Below are positions 1-6,068 of a stretch of DNA of 11,519 nucleotides, in pieces (position 1 is the first letter of the stretch; each line of letters begins with the position of its first letter). The position numbers and the translations under genes were made by a program. A model generated the notes under the pieces. It was not told the origin of the DNA. It saw only the letters and a program-made list of their open reading frames with translations, and made no database searches. The stretch covers positions 6,023 to 17,541 of the forward strand of contig DDHX01000050.1 in the NCBI GenBank assembly GCA_002338255.1, written 5' to 3'. Origin of the DNA: Ruminococcaceae bacterium UBA1865. GTDB taxonomy: Bacteria > Bacillota > Clostridia > Oscillospirales > Acutalibacteraceae.

Positions 1-227
1 AGCTCGACACAACCAGCCCCCGTCTGTGCCCGCTCCACCGCAGTTCACTGAAGAATCTATATTCAACGATTACCTATTCTGCCATAGGGTCGCATGTCTG
101 TGATGTGATTGTAGACGGAAAGTGGGTAATGCGCGATAAACAAGTACTCACTCTTAACGTATCTGATGTACAAAAGAATGCACAAGAGGCATCGGGATAT
201 TTGGTAAGGAACGCGAATCTATCTTAA
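1..227 (+). CDS. Amidohydrolase, C-terminal fragment (SAH/MTA deaminase or ATZ/TRZ-like)
   Basis: This is the last 74 codons of a gene that begins before the window, read from base 3 and ending in TAA at 225-227. The translation contains PLHRSS, then TYSAIGSHVCDVIVDGKWVM. That matches the C-terminal beta-sandwich of metal-dependent amidohydrolases, where a Pro-x-His stretch is followed by 'VxDVIVDGKxVM'. Known members deaminate adenosine derivatives, guanine, 8-oxoguanine or triazines. The metal-binding barrel is outside the window, so substrate and completeness cannot be judged. The next gene starts 33 bases downstream on the same strand, so co-transcription with the phosphorylase is likely. 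A second, complete amidohydrolase of the same superfamily lies at 1894-3261. Confidence 0.8.
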   Translation, partial: LDTTSPRLCPLHRSSLKNLYSTITYSAIGSHVCDVIVDGKWVMRDKQVLTLNVSDVQKNAQEASGYLVRNANLS

Positions 228-260
228 AAAATATGATCGTAAAATAAAGGAGTAATTAAT

Positions 261-1034
261 ATGTCTTTAAATAAAAGTGAAGTAACCTTGGGCCAAAAAC
301 AGTATCACATCGCTCTCTCGGTTGGTGATATTGGGGACTATGTCTTGCTGCCGGGAGACCCTGCCAGAAGTGATATTGTAGCAAAATATTTAGACGATGC
401 AAAGCTGATGGCAAATAATCGTGAACATCGCACCTTTACAGGTACGTATAAGGGTGTTAAAATAAGCGTAACATCTACTGGCATGGGGTGCCCGTCCGCT
501 ACAATTGCAGCAGAAGAACTGATTAATATTGGCGCTAAGACACTCATTCGCATTGGCAGTTCCGCGGCGCTGGACCCCAGAATTAAAATCGGTGACTTAA
601 TGATCAGTACAGCAGCGATGAAAAACGAAGGAACCTCCCGCTTTTATGTACCAGCCGTTTTCCCTGCAGTGCCGGATTTTGAGTTTACACACCATTTAAT
701 TGAGACAGCAAACGAAATGGTTGCAGGAACTGACAAGTTGGTATATACTGGAATTTCTGCCACAGACGACGCATTTTACGGTGAAACACCCGAGTTCTTA
801 GATAAGCTGCGGAAGCTTAAAATCATGAATATTGAAATGGAAGCATCAGCATTATATACAGTTGGTCATCTACGCAATACAAGAGTAGCCTGTATCTGCG
901 GCACTTCCGGAAACCTCACTAATGAAGAAGTGATTTATACCACAAAGAACGAAAGACTTGCTGAAGCATGGGAGCGTGAGATTCGTATTGTGCTCGAGGC
1001 AATCTATCGTTTTGAACAGAAAAAGAAGGACTAA
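261..1034 (+). CDS. Nucleoside phosphorylase, uridine phosphorylase-like (PNP/UDP family)
   Basis: The 257-residue product would cleave a nucleoside with phosphate to give a free base and (deoxy)ribose-1-phosphate in the cytoplasm. Visible family motifs are the phosphate loop PGDPAR (31-36), R54 in NNREHR, the phosphate-binding RIGSSAAL (97-104), and EME (192-194), which in E. coli Udp binds the ribose. F172-Y173 corresponds to the base-stacking Phe. From memory of E. coli Udp, uracil is read by Gln166 and Arg168 just after this Phe. Here the stretch is FYGETPEF, with neither residue, so the base is probably not uracil. Length is usual (E. coli Udp about 253). The start has AGGAG (249-253) 7 bases upstream. 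Flanking deaminase-type amidohydrolases suggest a purine or modified purine substrate; this is inference. Confidence 0.85.
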   Translation: MSLNKSEVTLGQKQYHIALSVGDIGDYVLLPGDPARSDIVAKYLDDAKLMANNREHRTFTGTYKGVKISVTSTGMGCPSATIAAEELINIGAKTLIRIGSSAALDPRIKIGDLMISTAAMKNEGTSRFYVPAVFPAVPDFEFTHHLIETANEMVAGTDKLVYTGISATDDAFYGETPEFLDKLRKLKIMNIEMEASALYTVGHLRNTRVACICGTSGNLTNEEVIYTTKNERLAEAWEREIRIVLEAIYRFEQKKKD

Positions 1035-1131
1035 TACTTGAAATCAATATCATATTATGGCGGAAGAAGCCATAACGACGGGGGCGCGATCAATATTGAG
1101 CAAAGGTGGAGCAAAAGCAACTGAGGGAAAG

Positions 1132-1839
1132 ATGCCGACCTATGTTAAAGTTTATGAAAAACTTTACACCATGATTGCTGATGGGACAACTTTCCCGGTG
1201 GGAACACATCTTCCTGCGGAGCCAAAACTTGCGGCCATGCTGGGCGTAAGCCGCATGACGCTTCGGCAGGCGTTGGAGCTGCTGATTGAAGACGGCCTTC
1301 TCCTGAAAATGCAGGGAAAGGGCAACTTCGTAATTGATCGTAATAAACCTATGGTCTCCAGTTTGGAACATTTAGGATCTCCAGTATACAAATGCAGCCA
1401 ATTAGTGATAGACGATATGGAAATGGAGTTCCATATCGAGCCACCGAATGATCATGAGTTGGAACTATTTAAAAGGCCAACTGCGATTACGGTCGCTGTG
1501 GACAGGTGGTACCGCAGTAAAGGAAAATTGATTGCCTATACTTTGTCGCTGATACCTATTGAAGTAATCTCTAAGCTTGAAGTTAACTTGAATTTTAAAG
1601 ATCAACTTTTAAAGATGCTTGAAAGTGATATATATAACTATGCCGCACGTTCACATATTGTGATTCAGCCAACTTCTGTTGGAAAGTTTATTTCTGACAA
1701 ATATATAATGTCCCAAACTAAAAATGTCATTTTGCTTTCGGAAAATCTTTACGGTGAGGATGACTTTGCTCCGTTGGTGTGTAATAAACATTATATGCTG
1801 CCGCAGTGCTGCTCTATCGAGATTAATACGATTAAATAA
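1132..1839 (+). CDS. GntR-family transcriptional regulator, HutC/UTRA type
   Basis: A 235-residue DNA-binding repressor or activator. The N-terminal winged helix (about 1-70) shows the GntR pattern: YVKVYEKLYTMIADG, then LPAEPKLAAMLGVSRMTLRQAL, and the wing GLLLKMQGKGNFV. The remainder (about 85-232) fits a UTRA small-ligand domain, with strands such as ITVAVDRWYRSKGKLIAYTLSLIP. I chose ATG 1132 because GAGG (1123-1126) sits 5 bases upstream and the DNA-binding domain starts there. An in-frame ATG at 1057 would add 25 residues but has no visible ribosome binding site. The gene lies between a nucleoside phosphorylase and a deaminase-like gene on the same strand, so it probably senses a nucleoside, base or breakdown product and controls this cassette. 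Its operator is probably upstream of the window. Confidence 0.88.
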   Translation: MPTYVKVYEKLYTMIADGTTFPVGTHLPAEPKLAAMLGVSRMTLRQALELLIEDGLLLKMQGKGNFVIDRNKPMVSSLEHLGSPVYKCSQLVIDDMEMEFHIEPPNDHELELFKRPTAITVAVDRWYRSKGKLIAYTLSLIPIEVISKLEVNLNFKDQLLKMLESDIYNYAARSHIVIQPTSVGKFISDKYIMSQTKNVILLSENLYGEDDFAPLVCNKHYMLPQCCSIEINTIK

Positions 1840-1880
1840 TATGTACGGACCATCTTGTCCGTGTTATATTATTGCATCTT

Positions 1881-1886
1881 AGGAGG
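1881..1886 (+). promoter_or_regulatory. Ribosome binding site deciding the start of the amidohydrolase
   Basis: A perfect AGGAGG lies 7 bases before ATG 1894. The reading frame is open further upstream, to a TTG at 1855, but this site and the start of the amidohydrolase fold at residue 1 favour 1894. Confidence 0.9.
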
Positions 1887-1893
1887 AATCTCT

Positions 1894-3261
1894 ATGACAA
1901 ATTCCCTGTTCATAAAAAACATACATGACCTTGTTACCTGTGATGAAAATGATCGCCTGCTTCAAAATACCAATATGCTGATAGAAAACGGAGAAATCAC
2001 TTACATTGGAAATGATATTCGGGAAGCGGACAGAACCATCGATGCAACGGGTATGGCAGTTTATCCGGGTCTGATCAATACCCATCATCATCTTTATCAA
2101 ACATTCACGAGAAATCTCCCGCAGGTTCAGCGGCTGGAATTGTTCCCATGGCTGAAAGCACTTTATGAGATTTGGCAAAACCTTGATGAGAATGTAATGA
2201 GGTATAGCTCCTTGACAGGAATGGGAGAACTACTAAAGACCGGCTGTACTACCTGCCTGGATCATCACTATGTTTTCCCAAAATCAGCCGGAAACAGGCT
2301 GATTGACACGCAGTTTGAAGTTGCGGAACAATTGGGCATACGGATGCATGCCACCCGTGGAAGTATGGATCTCAGTAAGAAAGATGGAGGACTTCCTCCG
2401 GATGGCGTCGTGCAGACAATTGATGAGATTTTAGCGGATTCTGAAAGGATCGTTACGAAATATCATGATGCCAACAGATTTTCAATGCGCCAGGTTGCTT
2501 TGGCACCCTGCTCGCCGTTCAGTGTAACCGGCGAGTTGATGAAGCAGTCCGCCCAGCTTGCCCGTAAATTAGGTGTTCGGCTTCACACTCATTTGGCCGA
2601 AACAAAGGATGAAGAGGGATACACCCTGCAGCGCTTTGGAATGCGTCCTCTTGCCTATATGGAAACGCTTGGTTGGGTAGGGTCTGACGTTTGGTATGCA
2701 CATGGAATTCATTTTAACGATGAAGAACTGAAAAAATTGGCGCAAACACAAACAGGTATTGCACATTGCCCGATTTCCAACATGAAGCTTTCTTCGGGGA
2801 TAGCCAGAATACCGGAGATGCTCGAACTGGGTATCCCAGTCGGATTGGGCGTTGACGGAAGTGCCAGCAATGATGGCTCAAATCTGATGGAAGAAATGCG
2901 GGTGGCATATTTGCTGCACAGGTTAAATTCAAGCCAGTCCGCACCAACCGGGTATGATATTTTAAAGCTTGCAACAAATGGAAGCTCCCGCATTTTAGGC
3001 CGGGATGATCTTGGTGCCCTTTCTGTCGGGATGGCTGCGGATCTTTTCATGATCCGATTGAACCGTTTGGAACTTGTAGGCACACAGTTTGATGTGAAGT
3101 CACTTTTTGGAACGGTCGGATTCAAGGGCAGCGTTGATTATACTGTCGTGAACGGCAAAGTTGTTGTAGAAAACGGAAAACTTGTTACAATTGATGAGGA
3201 AAAGGTTGCTGCGGATGCAAATCGTGTGGTAGAAAAATTTATCAGCAAGGCTAACCTTTAG
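1894..3261 (+). CDS. Amidohydrolase, probable 8-oxoguanine deaminase (ATZ/TRZ-like)
   Basis: This 455-residue cytoplasmic metal-dependent hydrolase would deaminate a nucleobase; 8-oxoguanine to urate is the closest family assignment I recognise. The N-terminal strands (1-58) belong to the beta-sandwich. The barrel starts with PGLINTHHHLYQT, whose H64-x-H66 are metal ligands. H233 and E236 in HTHLAET give the third ligand and catalytic acid, H270 lies in YAHGIHF, and D321 in GVDGSASND is the last ligand. All key residues of the SAH/guanine/8-oxoguanine deaminase group are present, so the enzyme should be active. NTHHHLYQT followed by FPWLKALYEIW resembles the 8-oxoguanine deaminase family (PA0142-like). 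SAH/MTA deaminase or hydroxyatrazine-type hydrolase are alternatives. It starts 54 bases after the regulator gene, probably in one operon, and ends 41 bases before a convergent gene with no clear terminator hairpin between. Confidence 0.85.
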   Translation: MTNSLFIKNIHDLVTCDENDRLLQNTNMLIENGEITYIGNDIREADRTIDATGMAVYPGLINTHHHLYQTFTRNLPQVQRLELFPWLKALYEIWQNLDENVMRYSSLTGMGELLKTGCTTCLDHHYVFPKSAGNRLIDTQFEVAEQLGIRMHATRGSMDLSKKDGGLPPDGVVQTIDEILADSERIVTKYHDANRFSMRQVALAPCSPFSVTGELMKQSAQLARKLGVRLHTHLAETKDEEGYTLQRFGMRPLAYMETLGWVGSDVWYAHGIHFNDEELKKLAQTQTGIAHCPISNMKLSSGIARIPEMLELGIPVGLGVDGSASNDGSNLMEEMRVAYLLHRLNSSQSAPTGYDILKLATNGSSRILGRDDLGALSVGMAADLFMIRLNRLELVGTQFDVKSLFGTVGFKGSVDYTVVNGKVVVENGKLVTIDEEKVAADANRVVEKFISKANL

Positions 3262-3302
3262 CAGGAAAGTATTTTTTTAAGATTCAGATTGCAATTATTT
3301 TG

Positions 3303-3911
3303 TCAGTGATAATATTCAAATACACCAAGCATGACCAGCAGAACGCCGGAAAACAGAGGGGCATATTTCCCGAATAGTTTTCCAAGAGCATGGTTCCCAA
3401 CTGCCTCTCCCAGCAGAAGTGTCAGAATACTCACGATAAAAGTAGCAATGGTTGTAAGGGGAACATTTACGTTTGCAATGCTGGCGGTTATCCCTGTGCC
3501 GAGGTTATTCAGCATTAATCCAAGACCGACCAGAAGTGCTTCTTTTTTATCGACTTTACCGTTGCGGTTTAAATCGGATTCTTCTGCGTATTCCATCATG
3601 TCGGCAACATCTTTCAAGGCAAGCTCTTTCGGTTTTGTGTTTTTTATTAATTTGATGGCACTTTGTATGATAAAATACAGGCCGAGCAGTCCGACAGCCA
3701 GTGCACCCACGATATTGGCACTGGAATCGGGGAGAAATTTTGATATATATGTGCCGGCCGACATGGATAAGTATGTTCCTACAGAGGTTACAATTGCGAT
3801 GATTAGGTTTGCAAAAACACCGATTTTTATTTTCTTGATGCCGTAGGCGGTGCCAACGACGATATTGTCCAAATTGAAAGATAAACTGAACAATAGTGCA
3901 TCTAAAATCAA
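3303..3911 (-). CDS. MntP/YtaF-family membrane protein with an EF-hand loop
   Basis: A 202-residue inner-membrane protein with about six predicted helices (roughly 3-25, 33-55, 65-88, 125-150, 152-172, 182-200), arranged as two repeats. The first helix carries SLSFNLDNIVVG, matching the conserved Asp of the MntP manganese exporter/YtaF group; the matching segment of the second half, GLMLNNLGTGI, has Asn where relatives usually have Asp. The loop between halves holds DLNRNGKVDKKE (113-124), a canonical EF-hand loop with D, N, N, D and E at positions 1, 3, 5, 9 and 12. I chose TTG 3911 because AAGGAAGG (3923-3930) precedes it and the first helix follows at once. The frame is open to TTG 3989, but that would add a basic leader unusual for the family. 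The function may be metal-ion export or a sporulation-related role. Manganese transport is not proven. Confidence 0.8.
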   Translation of the reverse strand: MILDALLFSLSFNLDNIVVGTAYGIKKIKIGVFANLIIAIVTSVGTYLSMSAGTYISKFLPDSSANIVGALAVGLLGLYFIIQSAIKLIKNTKPKELALKDVADMMEYAEESDLNRNGKVDKKEALLVGLGLMLNNLGTGITASIANVNVPLTTIATFIVSILTLLLGEAVGNHALGKLFGKYAPLFSGVLLVMLGVFEYYH

Positions 3912-4106
3912 TTTATTTCTTACCTTCCTTCTTAAATTAGTAAGGATTTTTTTGTCATAAAATACCGTTCTGATCAAGATGATTCGCAAGGATAACTATA
4001 ATCCGGATATTTTAATATATGAGTAAGAAGCATTTTTGGTGATTGTGATCTGCCATGAATCGGTAGCATCCGAAGGCATGCCTACAGTTTCCTTAACACA
4101 TAAAGG

Positions 4107-4139
4107 CAGAGGACATCGGATTATCTCCGGTGTCCTCTG
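4107..4139 (-). terminator. 14-bp hairpin downstream of the ferritin-like gene
   Basis: CAGAGGACATCGGA (4107-4120) pairs with 4126-4139 over 14 bp with one G-T pair, around the loop TTATC. It starts 15 bases after the stop of the minus-strand gene ending at 4155. On the minus strand it is followed by only a short T run (CCTTTATG), so it is a good hairpin with a weak tail. The 3912-4154 gap holds nothing else clear apart from the palindrome AGGCATGCCT at 4075-4084. Confidence 0.6.
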
Positions 4140-4154
4140 TTGATTGAATATTTG

Positions 4155-4550
4155 CTATTTGCTGATCATATATAACAGTCGAAGTGCGTGCACATTTTCA
4201 TCAGTTCTTGCACGGTAATAGGCGTCTTTCAGCATGATATTTACGTTTTCCTGCAGGTACTGTTCTCCGTACTTTCTAAAGTCTCCGCTTTCATCCAGCA
4301 CCCTTTCGCGAAGAACGTTTTTGTAAGAATCCGAAATTACAGGCGTCTTAATTTCAGGATTAAAGTTTTTGCGCGTCAGCATAGTATAAATTCTTTTGAA
4401 TTCATTTGCATGTGACAGCTCATCCGCTGAAAATTCCATCAGCAGCTTGCGGTCTTCGTCGTTTGGGGCAATTTTTGACAGTTCTTTATAAAGCGCGGCA
4501 TCACCAAGTTCAGCTTTAATATATGTTTCAAGCTTTTCTGTAGTCGTCAT
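4155..4550 (-). CDS. Ferritin-like/rubrerythrin-type di-iron protein
   Basis: A 131-residue soluble protein that should fold as a four-helix bundle and bind two irons, with a likely role in peroxide or oxygen defence or iron handling. Helix 1 has E14 in KAELGDAALYKEL. Helix 2 has E44-x-x-H47 in ADELSHANEF. Helix 3 (about 76-100) offers E87 or E96. Helix 4 has E118-x-x-H121 in TDENVHALRLLYM. Two ExxH pairs plus lone Glu residues are the rubrerythrin/ferritin-like signature. There is no rubredoxin Cys4 domain, so this is not a full rubrerythrin. I chose ATG 4550, with AAGGAG (4562-4567) 11 bases upstream. A TTG two codons earlier (4556) has better spacing and is possible. An open frame to 4628 adds 26 residues that do not look like the family. 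Confidence 0.85.
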   Translation of the reverse strand: MTTTEKLETYIKAELGDAALYKELSKIAPNDEDRKLLMEFSADELSHANEFKRIYTMLTRKNFNPEIKTPVISDSYKNVLRERVLDESGDFRKYGEQYLQENVNIMLKDAYYRARTDENVHALRLLYMISK

Positions 4551-4656
4551 ATTCAAAACGTCTCCTTTACGGTTAGTATTCAATTTAATAATATGACTTA
4601 GCCACAATAAAGGTGAATTTGATTCCATGCTGCAAGAAAGAATGAATCAACAAAGG

Positions 4657-4709
4657 AAATCCCCCTTAACCAATTTAGGGTTACTTCAATTGGTTAAGAG
4701 GGATTTTTT
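4657..4709 (+). terminator. Strong hairpin with T6 tail on the + strand, no + gene ahead of it
   Basis: Bases 4657-4675 pair with 4688-4706 over 19 positions with one C/A mismatch (4664/4699), around a 12-base loop. The + strand runs into TTTTTT (4704-4709), the classical intrinsic terminator form. The nearest genes on both sides are on the - strand (small gene ending at 4739, ferritin-like gene starting at 4550). On the - strand the tail is only TTTCCTTTG. It may separate the two minus genes, or stop + strand transcription from elsewhere. Confidence 0.7.
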
Positions 4710-4738
4710 AATTTCGCCGCAAACCGATTTGCTGCGGA

Positions 4739-4903
4739 TTATCCGGACTCAGTATTATTTGTATCTTTGCCGCCGTTTAGCCAATGGGCGCGTTGGGCGG
4801 CTTCGGCTGCGCTGTTACAATCGCATTCCGGTTCCCATGTTCCGGACGGTGTATAATATCCGACCGTCCAAGTCCCCGGTTCGGATTTTTGATAAACATA
4901 CAT
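4739..4903 (-). CDS. Small Trp/Tyr-rich protein, 54 residues
   Basis: A short frame starts at ATG 4903, directly after an in-frame TAA, and ends in TAA at 4741-4739. The product starts MYVYQKSEPGTWTVGYYTPS, continues with GTWEPECDCNSAAEAAQRAH, and ends in WLNGGKDTNNTESG. It has a paired 'W-x-VGYY-x-P-x-G-x-W-x-P-E' beta-type stretch, then an Ala-rich helix ending in HWLNGG. I recognise the layout 'YQ..E...WTVG.Y.P.G.W.PES....EEAA...H.LNGG' from small uncharacterised proteins of bacteria and phages, which supports a real gene. The function is unknown; it looks like a small single-domain protein of two or three strands and one helix. The ribosome binding site is poor (AGAAAG about 9-14 bases upstream), which lowers confidence. 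The opposite-strand frame over the same bases has no family character. Confidence 0.62.
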   Translation of the reverse strand: MYVYQKSEPGTWTVGYYTPSGTWEPECDCNSAAEAAQRAHWLNGGKDTNNTESG

Positions 4904-5042
4904 TTAATCGTTCTTTCTGCCGGTGACTCCGACGTGTTATTTGAGGATGCTTATCAATAGTTTTTACTGAATTTTTCAATTTAACACGTGTTTTGGTTGA
5001 CGACTATGTAAACTTTCAAATAAGCTTAAAAGCTCGTACCAA

Positions 5043-5056
5043 TGACCGGACGGTCA
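5043..5056. promoter_or_regulatory. Palindrome TGACCG-GA-CGGTCA, possible operator
   Basis: Two perfect 6-base arms are separated by two bases, 72 bases before the extended -10 of the nucleotidyltransferase gene. The form resembles TetR-type operators, but no TetR gene is in the window. The surrounding gap 4904-5183 also has an 8-base inverted repeat (ACGTGTTA 4932-4939 with TAACACGT 4982-4989); otherwise I see no gene in it. Confidence 0.25.
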
Positions 5057-5127
5057 AGGATATTCCTACTGAATTACATCTTGTTAAAAGCTGATTATTA
5101 AAAAAGAATGCGACGGATTTTATTCTG

Positions 5128-5136
5128 TGCTATAAT
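5128..5136 (+). promoter_or_regulatory. Extended -10 promoter for the nucleotidyltransferase gene
   Basis: TGC-TATAAT (5128-5136) is a perfect -10 box with the TGn extension, 48 bases before ATG 5184. No good -35 box lies at 17 bp, which an extended -10 can tolerate. Confidence 0.6.
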
Positions 5137-5183
5137 AAAAATCAAAATACACATCATTTTCATTTTGCACAGGGGGACTCAAT

Positions 5184-5972
5184 ATGTATGATCATCACAA
5201 ACAATCAATCCAGAACTTAATTGACTATTTTAAGGATGATATCTCCGTTATTGCTGTCATCTTAGGTGGGTCTGTAGCTAAGGAATGTGAACGCATCGAT
5301 TCCGATATTGATGCAATCGTTGTAGTAACCGAAGAAAAATTTACGGAACTATCGGAAAATAACAAATTATCAGAATGTATTACCGGTTATTGCACCTATG
5401 AGAATGGATATTTTGATGTTAAGTATTGTACGAAAGAATATTTGATGTCAGTGGCTGAAAAGGGAAGTGAGCCCGCAAGAAATGCATTTTTGAAAGCAAA
5501 ATGCCTTTATACTGCGGATGATAAAATTCCAAGCCTTGTTTCAAAAATACCGGTGTTCCAAAAAGCAGAAAAGGCGGATAAGTTATTATCCTTTTACAGT
5601 GCGTTCAGTTTAAGTCATGCCTATTTTTGGGGAGCTTCGGAAAATGATATTTATTTAAGAGTCAGATCTGCGGCGGATATTGTCCTTTTTGGATTTAGGC
5701 TTTTACTTGAAGAGGGCGAAGTGCTATTTCCTTGTCAAAAGAGCTTATTGAAAGCAGTATCTGAATTAAAAAACAAACCGGACAACATTATTGCGAAAAG
5801 CAATTATTTTTTAACAACGTTGGATGATGCCTCAAAGGATGACTTCGTCCATTCTATATTAAGCTTTATCGCTTATCAACCACCACAGGATTTATCAGAA
5901 GTCTTAACAAGATATACCGCCGATAATGAATTATGGTGGTATAAAGAAAGACCAATCATATCTGAGTGGTGA
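5184..5972 (+). CDS. Nucleotidyltransferase-fold protein (Pol beta superfamily)
   Basis: A 262-residue cytoplasmic protein. The N-terminus has the Pol beta-type nucleotidyltransferase signature: VILGGSVAKECERIDSDIDAIVVV, with G28-G29-S30 and metal-binding D41-x-D43. A likely third carboxylate is D78 in GYFDVKYC. Such enzymes transfer a nucleotide from an NTP to a drug, protein or RNA end. The C-terminal half (about 120-262) is helical with no motif I can name. The catalytic residues look intact, so the protein should be active, but the acceptor is unknown. Aminoglycoside nucleotidylation is possible, but I see no specific match. It has its own promoter and a GGGGGA site 6-7 bases before the ATG. 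It lies 96 bases ahead of a ligand-sensing MerR gene with a separate promoter, so any shared role in drug response is only suggested by position. Confidence 0.78.
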   Translation: MYDHHKQSIQNLIDYFKDDISVIAVILGGSVAKECERIDSDIDAIVVVTEEKFTELSENNKLSECITGYCTYENGYFDVKYCTKEYLMSVAEKGSEPARNAFLKAKCLYTADDKIPSLVSKIPVFQKAEKADKLLSFYSAFSLSHAYFWGASENDIYLRVRSAADIVLFGFRLLLEEGEVLFPCQKSLLKAVSELKNKPDNIIAKSNYFLTTLDDASKDDFVHSILSFIAYQPPQDLSEVLTRYTADNELWWYKERPIISEW

Positions 5973-6016
5973 TTTTATTTCATAACAAGCGTACTTTATA
6001 TTATCTTTGAAAATGC

Positions 6017-6048
6017 TTGACTTTCCTGTGCGGGGGATAGTTTATACT
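6017..6048 (+). promoter_or_regulatory. MerR-type promoter with operator dyad
   Basis: TTGACT (6017-6022) and TATACT (6043-6048) are separated by 20 bp, longer than the standard 17 and typical of MerR-controlled promoters. An imperfect dyad CTTTCC (6021-6026)/GGGATAG-side (6035-6040), of the pattern CTnTCC...GGAnAG, lies inside the spacer. The site is just upstream of the merR-type gene, so autoregulation is likely. Confidence 0.72.
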
Positions 6049-6068
6049 GATGACATAGAGGTGAAAAG

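Noticed and set aside
1057..1131. Longer start for the GntR regulator
   Set aside because: ATG 1057 has no ribosome binding site, and the added 25 residues lie before the normal start of the DNA-binding domain. It remains possible.
2709..3125. 138-residue minus-strand frame
   Set aside because: Antisense shadow of the amidohydrolase, whose catalytic residues are all intact in the + frame.
3331..3846. 171-residue + strand frame
   Set aside because: It lies wholly antisense to the MntP/YtaF-like gene and shows no domain pattern or ribosome binding site.
3912..4106. Manganese (yybP-ykoY) riboswitch ahead of the MntP-like gene
   Set aside because: I looked for the conserved loops of this riboswitch in the leader and did not see them; no terminator or anti-terminator pair precedes the start.
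4627..4926. 99-residue + strand frame
   Set aside because: It begins inside a terminator hairpin, has Arg-rich composition without any family pattern, and is opposite the more convincing 54-residue minus-strand gene.
4983..4992. Palindrome AACACGTGTT
   Set aside because: A 10-base palindrome in AT-rich spacer is too short to claim as a regulatory site without conservation data.
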